This document shows positions 50,193-61,471 of a DNA stretch of 64,000 bases, in pieces. Position 1 is the first letter of the stretch. Each line of letters starts with the position of its first letter. The notes below the pieces were generated by a model. That model was not told the DNA's origin. It ran no database searches and saw only the letters and a program-made list of their open reading frames with translations. The stretch is from Psilocybe azurescens (taxonomy: Eukaryota; Basidiomycota; Agaricomycetes; Agaricales; Agrocybaceae): assembly GCA_023853785.1 (NCBI GenBank), contig JAJIRX010000032.1:372001-436000 (forward strand), in the 5' to 3' direction. The position numbers were made by a program, and so were the translations under genes.

Positions 50193-50896
50193 ACGACTCA
50201 CGATCGCCGAGTGGCTCATCTAACAATGCTTTAGCAGTCACCTATTGGCTACCGATGATAAAATTTGTGGCCATGACCGTTGTATTGATGTAATATATAA
50301 ACAGGATCGTTCTTCGCGTACCGGTAGGTAACGCTTGTCTATTGCTACCCAATAAACTCGCATATTTACTACTTCAACCGTTAACGAGATGTGAGGCCGC
50401 ATGAGACCGGCAAGATTCGCCTTGTACAAGTTTGCGTGAGTCTGAAAGATTGCATCTGAGGTAATCACTTTTAATTTCGGACCAGGATCGGTGAGATGGC
50501 CGCGATTTCACGCTCTTTTCCAAGTTCTTCCCAACAACGGTCGCCCCAATTAAAAGTTGCGACTCATAACATGAAAACGCTTCAAGTATATCTGCTATCA
50601 GTTAGATATAGTACTGATGGAAATAAAGGTTAGCACTGAGCATAGGTTATTGCAACTGTCTCAGATAAACATTTGACGTACGTAAACTCTCACAGTTACT
50701 ATACGGACCATCGGAAAGTTTGAAGCTTTCGGTTTCAATTGACAATCTGCTCTCTGTTAAAAATACATGCAAAAACAGTCTGGGCTTGCTCCAGGCCTCG
50801 GACACCAACAGAGATACCGAGCGCGATTTATAAATTCCAGCCCCTCTTTCTCTTGTCCAAAAATATTTTCCCCCCTAACTGAACCTATCTTCGTCG
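50193..50896. other. Intergenic upstream of the monooxygenase
   Basis: 704 bp, no gene supported. Ends in a TATA-like GATTTATAAATT (about 50824-50835) and a CT-rich leader 60-20 bp before the monooxygenase ATG. Confidence 0.45.
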
Positions 50897-53059
50897 ATGG
50901 CCCATGAACGACCGCCAAAAGTACTGATAGTGAGTGGTCATGTATATTAGGGTGGGTGTATGCTAACCTCTCTCTAGGTCGGGGGAGGTCCCTCAGGATT
51001 GATTCTTGCTCTCTCCCTTCTTCAGAATGGTGTTCCTGTTAGAATTATCGAGAAAAGCTCGAAACCTAGGCTCGGGCAAAGGGGTGCCGGAATCATGGTA
51101 AGCTTCGATTAATTCCAAATTCTTCAATTGGAATGATAGGTTTCTTCAATCCGCGTAGCCTCGAACCCTAGAGCTTTTCGCGTATCTTCGCATCGTTGAC
51201 GAAGTCATGAAGCAGGGTATCCTAACTCCAAAAGTACGCCTATACGAAATGCCAGGAGGAGTAAAACCCAGACATGAGTTTGAAATGTCACCCTATAGAG
51301 ATCCCACACCTTCCAATCCTTTTGTACGATTTGTCTTTACTTTGTTGGTATATTTGAACTCAAAGGTCGATATCACTTCAGTTGAATCCGATCATGCTGG
51401 GCCAAGACAAATTGGAAAAAATATTTTACGCCGCACTTGCGAGTTATGGATGTTCTGTTGAATTGGGCACTGAGCTGAAATCGTTCAATCAAACGGAGAA
51501 GTGCGTCCAAGTCAAGCTTGTACACGAAGCGCGGGATGCTGAGGGCGAATTTGAGGAGAATTCTGAGTATGAGTGGATGATTGGAACGGATGGTGCCAAG
51601 GGCGTTGTGAGGAAGCTTCTCGGACTATCCTTCTTAGGAGAGACGAGGGTAATAGAAAATTTCATTGTTGGAGACATTGTGGTTGAAGGGCTGTCAAACA
51701 AGGTACTTTTTGTTCACTTTCCCTTGGCTTTGAACAACATGCAACTCATTTCCTGTCTTTAGTATTGGCATATGTGGGGCGAGGCGTCCGATGTTCTGTC
51801 AGTAATTACCTCTGAATGGTCCGCCAGGAATTCTAATTCCTATCTAGAATAAGTTTACGGGGACTGAAACACCAAAGCTTTTCAACTTTGTTGTGGGAGG
51901 AAAGAAAATCAATCATACGGACCTTTCCAGTAGCGAGGCTATTCTGAAGAAATGCTTCATGGACAATACTGGTAATCGGTCCGACCTCAAGTTTGCGGAA
52001 ATTCCATGGATGTCCCACTACAGGTACGCCTTTTTAGAAAGTTCGGCGACAATAGGATGCTGGGTACTTATGGTTTGACAGACCCAATATTCGAATGGTT
52101 CAAAAATTCGGATATGGAAGGGTCTATGTAGCCGGAGGTGAGCATGGGAGTCCTATGTTCTGTCGCTGAATAACCTTCTCTTTTTGCAGATGCGGGACAT
52201 GTCCACAGTCCGACTGGAGGCCAGGTATTGACTTCCGTTTCCATTCACGTCATTGAACTTACTTGGCTCCAAAGGGTGTAAATACCGGTATCCAGGACTC
52301 TTTCAACCTTGGGTGGAAGTTAGCCCTAGTCATCAAAGGCTTTGCTTCTCCGTCCCTGTTGGAAACTTTCACAGAAGAACGCATCCCTGTTATCGCGGAA
52401 ATGATTAGCCAGACGACAAAACTTCTGAATAAGGCGTTGGATAATCAGGGGGCTCTTTACAGAGCACCGGCAGCCTGTTCCAGCTCGGAGTCAATTATCG
52501 ATGGAGCTCCATAGTAGTCGACGAACGGAAAGCGATAGAGCTCGACCGCGAGGCAGAAGAAGAAGCATATCTTCAAGATTTTGAATATCCCGCGGAAGAA
52601 GAGGAACCTATCGACTCATATGGCACAGAGCACGACGGTCGGATACGAGCAGGAGACAGAGCACCTGATTCTTCTAACCTAATAATCCGATCTCCAGCCA
52701 ACCTCATCAAGCAAAAATGCCATTTGTTCCAGATTTTCGATTCTTCGCGTCATACTGTCCTCATCTTCTCGGATCTTGTCAATTGTTCTCCAATCCTCCA
52801 GGCCTGTTCGGCATATCCAACAGATCTCGTTCGCACTGTGGTAGTGGTTGGTGCCAAGAAGCAAACGCCTGCGAGCGCGACCTTGGCGGACTTTGTCGTG
52901 GAAGACCACGATGAAAACGCGTATGAGTCATACTGCTCAACTGGCGTGTGCGGGGTGTGCGTAGTAAGACCAGACGGTGTCGTTGGCGCGATTGTTCAAG
53001 GACCAGTCTGGATGCATCGATATTTCCGAGGAATCTACTCAGCAAAGCCTATAAGATAA
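50897..53059 (+). CDS. FAD-dependent phenol hydroxylase-type monooxygenase
   Basis: Class A flavoprotein of the PheA/TfdB group (aromatic hydroxylases), substrate unknown. Starts MAHERPPKVLI at 50897 with an intron before VGGGPSGLILALSLLQNG, the FAD dinucleotide fold. Next come RLGQRGAGIM-PRTLELF, then WMIGTDGAKGVVRKLLGL and VYVAGDAGHVHSPTGGQGVNTGIQ, the GD motif. The C-terminal third is the thioredoxin-like dimerisation domain of phenol hydroxylases (RIRAGDRAPDS..., STGVCGVCVVRPDGVVGAIV, ending YSAKPIR). The frame needs one added G at the four-G run 51859-51862 and one at the five-G run 52448-52452 (or a nearby base at 52461-52464). About eight exons. There are no accessory genes nearby, so no pathway is implied; roles in lignin-aromatic breakdown or secondary metabolism are both possible. 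Confidence 0.88.
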
Positions 53060-53636
53060 CCGTGAAATTGCCTAGCTACGTAGCATCCGACTTCAATGTT
53101 ATACCCGCCTAATAGCAACCATCTAGACTATAGACTAAGTACTCCAATATCTAATTATTAATTGCTGTCCTTTGATATACGCGCAGGCCAAGAGTGGAAA
53201 AAGATTGCAAGCTTATATATAGCCTGGACTCTTCAAATAGCTAGGTTTACTAGAACACAGATAAAGAAAGGTTATGCACGGTTTGGCAACGCTGCTGCTA
53301 ACGACTCGCTCAAGCCCACAAGCTTGGATGTCGGGCCGATTTTGCAAAGTTATTTGAGCAAATGCCACCGTCCGAACTACATCCCGCTGCCAACTCTTAC
53401 TAGGAATTAAATATCCTCTCGCCTTCTGAAATCTAATCTGTACTCTACAGGATGTTGTTTATCATCTCAGACTATACACTCCTCACAATGTCCGAATTGC
53501 TAAATCCCACTCTGATCTCACGGTATACACAGAGCCTTTGCCTCGTGTTCGTATCGACTGCTACCCTGGTGCCTAGTCATGATGACTCTCAAGTCTTATC
53601 CGCCACCAACCTTCAATTGGGCCGACGTATACAACC
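53060..53636. other. Intergenic
   Basis: 577 bp between the monooxygenase stop and the cytidylyltransferase-like start. Short ORFs (68-82 codons) without family content. Confidence 0.45.
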
Positions 53637-54517
53637 ATGGATTCCTCTAACGTTTTGAGCGACGACGACTACGATGTGATTTCCAACCCAGGAAGTAGGT
53701 CTCTAGAGTCCAGCATTGAAGACTTCCACTTCGAGGCCCGTGAGCCTCCAGCATTCGAGGATGCACACGATCGTTTCGAAACGACGCGGTGGAGTGCTAC
53801 TGAGATACAGCTATTTGTTCGAAAGGGTCTAGGCTTGTCAAATACTGTGCAGCCTATCTCATTCGACAACAAGAGAGTTCGGGTCTACGTAGATGGCATA
53901 TTCGACGTATTCGATGTTGGGTATATTCCTGATTCACGTCCCTATGGATCATCATAATTACAAGTCACTGACTTATTTATCTGTTCAATTGTAGTCAAGC
54001 TCTCAAATTGCGGCAAGCCAAATTGGCATTTCCTTCAGTTCACCTCATGGTTGGAGTCTTTTCAGACGATACCTTGCAAGCATACAATCATAGTACCAAC
54101 AGTCCCGAGGTTGAAAGGGCAGAGCTCATTAGACACTGTCGATGGACAGATGAAGTTGTTAAAGACGCACCTTGGGAACTCACTTTACAGTTCCTGACAG
54201 ACAAGGCCATTGACTTCGTGGCTATTGACGAGGGAACTTCTATCGACCCCAATTGCGATAAGTCCCGCGTGGTGGCCTACGACGAGTTAAAGAAACACGG
54301 TATCGTAATTCTTTACTTACGCCAGTCAACACGTTTACTGACCCATCTTGGACTTCTAGGTAAGATAATCAGGACGCGAAGGACTCTAGGACTTGTCTCT
54401 AAGCAAAGGCAGCCACTGGCCATCCCTTCTGGACGAGCAACACCCACGTTATCGTCAAGTAGGACAGATGCTCCTGACTTTACAGGGCATATCGACTTGT
54501 ATGGAATAGGATACTAG
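53637..54517 (+). CDS. CTP:phosphocholine cytidylyltransferase-like protein, catalytic motifs lost
   Basis: Exons 53637-53920 and 53995-54517, 268 aa, in frame without correction. The nucleotidyltransferase fold is recognisable: VRVYVDGIFDVF, QAKLAFPSVHLMVGVFSDD, then RHCRWTDEVVKDAPWELT and FLTDKAIDFVAIDE. Active family members (Pct1, CCT) carry HxGH where this protein reads D-V-G-Q across the splice junction, so both catalytic histidines are absent. The RTxGISTT signature is replaced by RQSTRLLTHLGLL. The amphipathic membrane-binding helix of true CCT is also missing; the tail is basic, then Ser/Thr-rich. I infer a pseudoenzyme paralogue rather than the cell's phosphatidylcholine-synthesis enzyme. 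Its role is unknown; dimerisation with an active CCT or another enzyme is possible. Confidence 0.8.
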
Positions 54518-54933
54518 TAATTGTGCCTCAGGTGGGAATTGTATTTTTAGGTGCACGGCTTATAACTGCGATGTGTCCTTAGAATACTTTAGAACATATC
54601 AATGCCATTTTACATCCTCGATACGTGTCCGCACTGCGCGCTTGATATCAGTACCGCCCACTGGCCAATCAACAGGCCATGATGATGGTATCCGTGTTCA
54701 ACTATCCAGACTAACCCGGCCTCCATTTCCAATAAGTAGTTGATCGAAATGCTACGATCGGTGTCACTTGTCTTTTTATCAGCGCTTCCGCTTTGTAGCG
54801 CTTTGTCGGCGCTTTCAGATACGTCCGTCTTTTGATTCAGCGGTGCATCTATAGATTCGATGACTCGCCTTGTTCCGAAAATCAAGACCGCCAAAATATT
54901 TCTCAATTTTTGCTATGGACTATTCGACCAACC
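54518..54933. other. Intergenic
   Basis: 416 bp between the cytidylyltransferase-like stop and the F-box-like start (Met at 54934). An upstream in-frame Met at 54832 exists but gives a non-conserved extension. No other feature. Confidence 0.4.
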
Positions 54934-55962
54934 ATGGAGACAACTTCACATTCTGGAAATAGCTTAACTAGCCCTCGTGATAGCAAGATATACCCATATC
55001 TTCCAACCGAACTCCTGGAGCAGATTCTCACCGAAGCATGGCTTTCTTTAATGTCTCCCAGCGAGCGCAGAGATTTCGTGAAAGCCATATCTCGCGCTTT
55101 CAAGATATGGTCAGCTACTCTAGCGAGGATATGTTCCAGGGATGTCTATACATCTCTGCCTCCTTCCAGCCGTAATCGACACTCTATTGAAGAAGAATTA
55201 CCGTTACGTTGGGGAACTCTACCAGATTATCCACCCTTCCAACTCTGTCGCTCATTCACCCAACAAATTCCTCTCCCCTCATATGCCGATGCGTCACTCG
55301 ATTCATTCACTCGATTCGGCCGCCTGAGGAAGAGAGCAATGAAAGACCTCCTTTCGACCTTTCGGGGAATATCATATGCCCCGAATATATCTGAACTTTC
55401 TGTTGAATATTTTAGCCCAGCATCCAACGAGAACCGAAGTTCGTCTCAAATAATCGCTTTGCATCTCGCAATAGTCCGGTTGGAGGTGGAATACACTTTC
55501 TCATCTGATACGCCACTCTGGCTCATCGACGAGCTGGGTCTCACCGGTCGAAGAAAGCAGGGGAAATCGATACATGCTCCTTGGGAAGTGCCCGACCTGG
55601 ACCACATCTCGACGTCGGATACTGGACCATCTTCCTTCGGGGATGTCTTGAGACTTTGCCCACACCTTGAAATGCCGACAACACAATCATTTGGTATCGA
55701 CTTAAGGATTTTATCCTCATCAGATAGCGTACCACAATACTCTTCCATCGTTCACGGTCCAATATCCTTCCCAGTAATTCGCAAGTGGATGCCAGAAAAT
55801 GCCAAAAATCAAAACAGAAATGGGCGTATACCAGAAATTATAAGCGGAAAGGCTCTAGGTCTTGTGCTCGACAACCCCACGCACAGTAGAGGTCGTTGTC
55901 TGCATCTTACGAATACGACCAGGACTATCGGTGTGTTTAGTCAGAGGTCTGAGTCTTACTGA
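54934..55962 (+). CDS. F-box-like domain protein
   Basis: Single-exon, 342 aa from METTSHSGNS at 54934. The segment YPYLPTELLEQILTEAWLSL...SPSERRDFVKAISRAFKIWSATLARICSRDVYTSL has the pattern of the large divergent F-box-like families of mushrooms (LPxELLxxILxxAW, SRxVY). Such proteins usually recruit targets to SCF ubiquitin ligases. The remainder has no repeats I can name and ends RTIGVFSQRSESY. The in-frame extension upstream to 54832 is possible, but the start at 54934 has an ACC-ATG context and precedes the conserved part. Substrate unknown; these genes expand rapidly in Agaricomycetes. Confidence 0.7.
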   Translation: METTSHSGNSLTSPRDSKIYPYLPTELLEQILTEAWLSLMSPSERRDFVKAISRAFKIWSATLARICSRDVYTSLPPSSRNRHSIEEELPLRWGTLPDYPPFQLCRSFTQQIPLPSYADASLDSFTRFGRLRKRAMKDLLSTFRGISYAPNISELSVEYFSPASNENRSSSQIIALHLAIVRLEVEYTFSSDTPLWLIDELGLTGRRKQGKSIHAPWEVPDLDHISTSDTGPSSFGDVLRLCPHLEMPTTQSFGIDLRILSSSDSVPQYSSIVHGPISFPVIRKWMPENAKNQNRNGRIPEIISGKALGLVLDNPTHSRGRCLHLTNTTRTIGVFSQRSESY

Positions 55963-56119
55963 CCGTAACACCCCAATACTGGGAAGAAAATTTTAATTCA
56001 TATCATACATGCAAGTAAACTCGTAGTATGTGGGAGGTGAATAATAGTACAGCATGTAATTATATAGCATTGTATTAATCATGCGTATCGGAGAGTAAAT
56101 TGTGCCTAAAGATATCTTG

Positions 56120-57982
56120 TTACTCCAAGGTTGTCCGGGTGATGCCCCGTATCTGTTTTTTATGGACACCTTTGTGTCGGTTGAGCTGGTCTGGCCGGGC
56201 GAAAGATTTGTTGCAACCGGGTTCCCCACATGTGTACGGACGTGCTCCAGTATGGGTCCGAAGCTGAATCAACGAATAAATATTAGCAATCCATAAATTC
56301 TAAAATAATTAGAATGAGGCGCGCACGTGTTTGGAGAGGTTGGAGGATTCGGCGAAACCTCTGTATAGCAGGTTACAGTAAATGTGTGTCGGCACAAAGG
56401 GAATCGAGAGAGAGTAACCTAGAGACATACCTGTCGCAGTAGCTACATTTGAAAGGTTTGTCTCCGTTGTGCGTCCGTTTGTGAATTGTAAGGGCACCAG
56501 TGATCGCAAACGACTTGCCACATCCAGGGAAATCGCATACATACGGTTCTGTTACGTATGATCAATTCAAACCATATAACGTGAGTACTGGAATGCCACT
56601 GACTTTCTTGGGTATGTCGTCTAATATGTTGTTGTAACGTAGCTGCTTCTGAGAAATTTTGTTGGCATATGTTGCATTGGAAAGGTCGGTGCCCTGTATG
56701 AGACTTCAAGATGGCCTTATGTCAATGCAGTGAACGAAGGGCACGAAAAACAATTTTTACCTGAACGTGCCGGCATATTTTTTGCTTACTCTGGAATCCA
56801 TGGCTTCCATTTCGAGTACATTGGTCCCAGAAGCATTCGTAATGGGCCTTTCCGCCTCCAATATGGAGAGATGTAATGTGGGTTGTCAACTCATCACAAG
56901 AGTTGAATATTTCTTGACAATCTTTCCATCGGCATTCGTGGATGTCATTGCACGAGTGTTGGTTCGTTGTGGCCACGGTTGACGTTGGTGAGGGTGATTT
57001 CGATAGAGTCATGCTGTGATCTTCAGGAATCGGGACACTTGGAAGCATCCCAGATAACGCAGGCGGTGATGGGAGACGACTGGTGGAAGCACGTGGGCGT
57101 GATGGAGGGTTGACACCCAGATGATCATTTAGAACATGGTTGGCAAGTAGTTCAATATCGTTGGGTGAGGAATAATAGGAACTATCACATTCTGCCCACA
57201 GACACGCTAGCTGATTCTGAGTCATCGACTGATCAAATGTCTGGTAAAAGGAATCATCATTATATGAGGGGATATGGGTGTTAACGTGTCCTGCAAGTTC
57301 TGATATTGATGAAAAGGTGTCTTGACAAGAGTCCCACATGCAATTGACCGGTTCCGGAGGCGGTGAACGAGAAAACGAATTGGGTCGAAAAGAGCTCTGC
57401 TCAGAAGTATATGTAGTCCTAGCAGGAAAAGAGTTTCCAACTCTTGTGCCGGACATTTCGGGATGTGGATATGAGTCCATCTGCCGCTCGAGTACAGCAG
57501 GTTTCGGCATTTCAACCATATGATGGCCACACCAGATACTCAGATTCTCAAATGTCGCATCCCAAATAAATGCCGGGCTAGTAGCAACTTGGGGCGGAGG
57601 CCTTGGGGGTTCCGGGTGATATGACCGGTAATCGTCGCAGCATCGCAGCTATAATTTAACGAGGTAAGACAAAGGCTTCTAGAAACAGTGACAAAATACT
57701 GACGAAGGCATCAAAGCCATGGCAATCTGTGCACTCAACAGCCTCGTCGCAAACAAGATCGCAGTGTGCATGAGTGCCGTCTCTGTCACAAATCGATTCT
57801 TCGTGATTAGGATCGCTGCATGCAATAACTACACATTGGTCGGTGCACTGAGCAGTCAGTTCTTTGGAAGGAGAGCAAAGAGGCTCGGAGCAATCGATTT
57901 CTGTTGTACTGCAGCCGGTACACATGGCGTTTGGAGGGGTGTAAATTTTACTGGTGGGCTTGACCAAGGGTATGTGAGCCAT
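56120..57982 (-). CDS. Zap1-like C2H2 zinc-finger transcription factor with Cys-rich N-terminus
   Basis: Likely zinc-responsive transcriptional regulator of the Zap1/CWCH2 class, nuclear. Starts [14 protein letters not shown] at 57982. Six exons, all in frame, including introns 57649-57703, one after RHVQ, one after HTQE, one after CDR and one after SKH. The N-terminal ~110 residues hold many Cys (CTGC, CSEPLC, CTDQC, CDLVC, CTDCHG), possibly metal-binding. Four fingers with the CxWxxC start follow (CMWDSC, CLWAEC, CRWKDC, CFWDQC), as in the zinc-sensing pair of Zap1. Four classical fingers come next ([36 protein letters not shown]), with TGxRPY/DKPF linkers. The basic tail is [13 protein letters not shown]. 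Factor class is firm; the zinc role is inferred from family. Confidence 0.82.
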
Positions 57983-58181
57983 TGCGAGAGATATGACGAA
58001 GAAATTGTTTGATACGAAGCGGAACTCTGTGCTGTGTCAAGGCTGACTTTCACTTTATAAATCGCATCGCTCCCATGACTGGGCTGGTTCTCAATCTATT
58101 ACTTATGTAAGACTTATATATGTCTTATCTTATCTTGGTCCTGGTTATGGTACACTATTATACACGTGACACCGATGAGCG

Positions 58182-59804
58182 CTAATCATCAAAGTCCAGC
58201 TCTTCTCTTCCAAAATCAATTGCATGGACAACTATCTCCTCAATTCCATCTTCTATATCATCGACAACTTCATTCTGTAGAGTTTCCTCAGGATTGTCGT
58301 TTGGAGGGCCCAAGAAATCTAAACAGCCCCGAAGACATCCCCTCCACAAGATCGCAGCTGTCCCTCCAAGCTGAATGCCAGCAATGGCCTTTTGCCATGA
58401 ATAACGCTCTTCTGTGTGCTGTACAAAGACGGACCACTTATGAGAGGGATTCTGACACCATCCAATGCCGGTTACCTCCGTCGATTCATCTACTTCGCGT
58501 TCTTCCCCGATCCCGTCAACGACAATAGATCCAGGAACGCATACGGAGAGAGTACGACTCAGAGGAGCTGATATTGGTCTCCACTGAGGTCCCCGAGGAA
58601 GTGGTAAAGGATAGAGTTGCTCCAGGACGGTTTTTGTGACCAAGAGTCTTCTGGACGCGAAAGAAGGATACGCAGTGCAATTTCGGTCAATGGAGGGACC
58701 CGAGGTCCTGTATATCTTGTCTGTGATACAGATGGCTTCATGTCATTTGGTCGTGGATCGGGAATGAATGGATTAGGAAATAGGATAAGCGATGTTAATG
58801 ATTTCATTTCCAGCAGTTCTGCGGGAACATATTGAAGTCTGTTATAGGCGACATTTAGAGATTGTAGATTTGCTAGCTGGGCAATTCCAGGCGGAAGATA
58901 ACAGATATCATTATTTTCCTGCGGTAGCCGTGTTAGTACGCAGTCTGCTTGTTTAAAGTAAGGCGCTCACGTAAAGAGAGCACTGTCAGATTCTGCAAGG
59001 TCCACATTTCCTTAGGTAAAATTTTTATATTGTTTTGACCGAGATACATTGTCGTAGCTTGTTTGGAGGCGCCTAACAGGGAATTACTTGATAGTGTTTT
59101 CTCCGACGAAGAGGGGTTTATCGACGCTGCAAATGTAGAAGCGGGTGCTGTATGGATTCTAGTGAAGACACGCCGACCAGGAATAATTTGTGTTGACCTC
59201 GGCGAAAAGTTGTTTCGTAGCTCATCTGATGAGGACTGTCCTGCATCTGGTAGCACCACCATTTTACTAAGATCCTTGATGATTCTCGGAGGAATTTTGG
59301 TTAAGTTAAGCCCCCTGTACAATTGGACGGGTTAAAAGGATAGCAATTGACATTTGGTAACACGTACCTGAGCTCGATTTCTCTTTCGCCAGTTTCAAAA
59401 GCCTTCTCAATCGCATTTTCCCAAAGACCTTCTTCGCGACTCGGAGTTGGCTCGATGGTCGGCATTTGCACGTGGGCGATCTCAGGAAAAGAAGATTTAC
59501 GCTGTAGTCGCGGTTTTTTTGTGGGCGTTCTTGAGTCAAAGAAGAGCATGCGTTTGGACTTGACGCGATCTGCGTTATAAGAGGCGGCTAAAGGGTCGGT
59601 TACAACGTTTGGACGCGTCTGACGCGTCGGGTCTTCCTCCTGTGCGTCATCGTCAAGAAGCAGGGGGTCGATAGTAGGAGAGGATGGAGGAGAAGATGAG
59701 TTCGCAGGCCAGCTGGATGATGGCGAAGGAGGAGAGGACGGGGGAGTGTAAATATTAGCAAAACCTATGGGTAACATGGAGAAAAGGAGAAGAAGAGGTC
59801 GCAC
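58182..59804 (-). CDS. Leucine-rich repeat protein, low-complexity N-terminus
   Basis: Hypothetical LRR protein. Starts MRPLLLLFSMLPIG at 59804 (or the Met at 59777, MLPIGFANIYTPPSSPP). The first ~150 residues are Ser/Pro-rich with a basic KKPRLQRKSS. Repeats begin after an intron: GLNLTKIPPRIIKDLS, then YLGQNNIKILPKEMWTLQNLTVLSL, then CYLPPGIAQLANLQSLNVAYNRLQYVPAELLEMKSLTSL. The C-terminal part is unassigned and very acidic at the end (DDIEDGIEEI...FGREELDFDD). One A must be added to the five-A run 58631-58635 to pass from WSQK into TVLEQLYPLPLPRGP. A four-A run at 58914-58917, next to a splice acceptor, may also lack a base. Likely a nuclear or scaffold protein; function unknown. Confidence 0.75.
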
Positions 59805-60226
59805 AGGGCGGAGCCTAATAAATAGAATTGTCCAATCCTCACGTAAAGTAGACTAGTAAGACCCAGAAAACAGTAAACGATCTAGGAACGATCACGTGAC
59901 AGCATTTCGATGATTCATAATTATTAACTTAGAGTTCAACTCCAAATCCAGCAAGTTCAACAGACTCCAACAGCACCCTAAAAGGCATTTTAATGTTTTA
60001 ATTTAGATGCTGGGTAACTGTCGAGGTGTGTACCACGAGTTGGTCAATCAGCAGCCTTCCCTCGATGACTGTTATTTTTAGATTAGTGTCCGTACCGTCG
60101 CTCCTAAAAAGCTTGTAATTTTCTTCTGGAGGTCATTCACCCTGCAAAACCAGTGTAAGCAGCGAAGATATTCACGGCAACTTGTAATCCAACTAGAATG
60201 AGGGATATGAGCATTTTTACAATAGA
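59805..60226. promoter_or_regulatory. LRR gene promoter and uL23m 3' end, with TCACGTGA site
   Basis: 422 bp. TCACGTGA at 59892-59899, about 90 bp upstream of the LRR start, is a palindromic bHLH (Cbf1/USF-type) site. The remainder is AT-rich with no ORF of note. Confidence 0.35.
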
Positions 60227-61231
60227 TTACTGCGATTCCGCTTCCTCAGACTGTGGGGTTTGAGAGGACGGTGTTTGACCAAGGACCTTTCCTCTAACCG
60301 TTTCGTAAGTCACGGGCAGTCCTTCTTGCCGGAGAGCCTGGATTCCACCAACGAAGTTCGAAACCGCTCCCTCCCTCACATTCCTCCGCTCCGCCACTAT
60401 GCGCAGGATATGCGCCCTCTTCGTAGCAAATGGCGCATTGAATTTCCACGAGAATCTCCCCTGGCCTTTGGTCATGCGTAGCAATTCTTCCCTCTGCAGA
60501 GCACGGGTGTGCTTGATGCTGAATTTTTCCTCAATCCAGTCCTCTCGGTCCTTCTTCTCTCTGGCAGGCATGTCTTCAAGTCTATGTGGGTAATAGAAGG
60601 GATCGACCAAACCGACAACTGCTCGTTTGTAAGTTTTGAACGGCTTTCGTTCATATCCATCCACCGTGCGATGCCATGGGGATATATAGTTATCAGTGCG
60701 AATATAAGTTGTCTTGACGCCGTAGACAGCCAGGAGAAGAGATCGAATGTCTGTTTTGGTGACAGATTGAGGAATACGGAAGGTTGCTTCGTAGGGGTTG
60801 TATGGTTGTCCAGGTTGCGTTTGATTGCGGACGAGCCTCAGAAGGATATTTGGAAGATAGACCTTTCGTCCAACGACTTCTGTTTCTTCCTTTCCTTTAA
60901 TGGTCTTTCGACGTATACCACGAATTCGAGATCTGCGGTCGTTTATCTTGCCCGCCCATTCCTTTTCGGTAGGATTTTTGCCTGTCACGTCTTCAAGTCT
61001 ACCCTGAGCTTTCAAACGTGTATAGCGAGCCTGTTCGGTAGGGGTAAGGCCGTCCTTCGTCGCATCCGTGTCCCCCACAGCAGTTGCTCCGAATTGTTTT
61101 CGTCTACGTAGACGAACAGCTAGAGGAGTCGACGCCGTCCTTGCAATCTTCGCTAGTTCTGGTAGTGGTGGTTGTGTAACATATGTCCGCTGAAGATTTG
61201 GACACCAACGAAAGACCTGCATTTGAAGCAC
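60227..61231 (-). CDS. Mitochondrial ribosomal protein uL23m
   Basis: Large-subunit protein of the mitochondrial ribosome (MRP20/MRPL23 relative), near the exit tunnel. Single exon, 334 aa, starting MLQMQVFRWCPNLQRTY at 61231, an Arg-rich presequence. The L23 core is NPYEATFRIPQSVTKTDIRSLLLAVYGVKTTYIRTDNYISP, followed by HRTVDGYERKPFKTYKRAVVGL. N-terminal to it is a fungal extension rich in Arg/Lys; the C-terminal extension ends SQTPQSEEAESQ. No indels. Divergent from DCR2, 240 bp apart. Confidence 0.88.
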   Translation of the reverse strand: MLQMQVFRWCPNLQRTYVTQPPLPELAKIARTASTPLAVRLRRRKQFGATAVGDTDATKDGLTPTEQARYTRLKAQGRLEDVTGKNPTEKEWAGKINDRRSRIRGIRRKTIKGKEETEVVGRKVYLPNILLRLVRNQTQPGQPYNPYEATFRIPQSVTKTDIRSLLLAVYGVKTTYIRTDNYISPWHRTVDGYERKPFKTYKRAVVGLVDPFYYPHRLEDMPAREKKDREDWIEEKFSIKHTRALQREELLRMTKGQGRFSWKFNAPFATKRAHILRIVAERRNVREGAVSNFVGGIQALRQEGLPVTYETVRGKVLGQTPSSQTPQSEEAESQ

Positions 61232-61471
61232 AGTTGCCAGGAAATATGTATGGGCAGAAGTGTCGCCAACCCGGAAATTTCTGCTGTGCTAAAATTGGTC
61301 ACATGACCTGTGTGGCACACTTATGTTAGGCTGCTAAATGACGACCATGGCCACGTTCGAACTTCCGTGTCCCAGGACCTCTCTCTTTCTTGACGTTTAC
61401 AGCTCATTACTATCTAAACTCACTGGCTGTCTGTTAGAATCTCTACCTTGGCCTTTGGCTAATAGGTAAAG
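61232..61471. promoter_or_regulatory. uL23m/DCR2 bidirectional promoter interval
   Basis: 240 bp between divergent starts. Contains GGTCACATGACC near 61298, close to an inverted repeat. No certain factor site. Confidence 0.3.
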
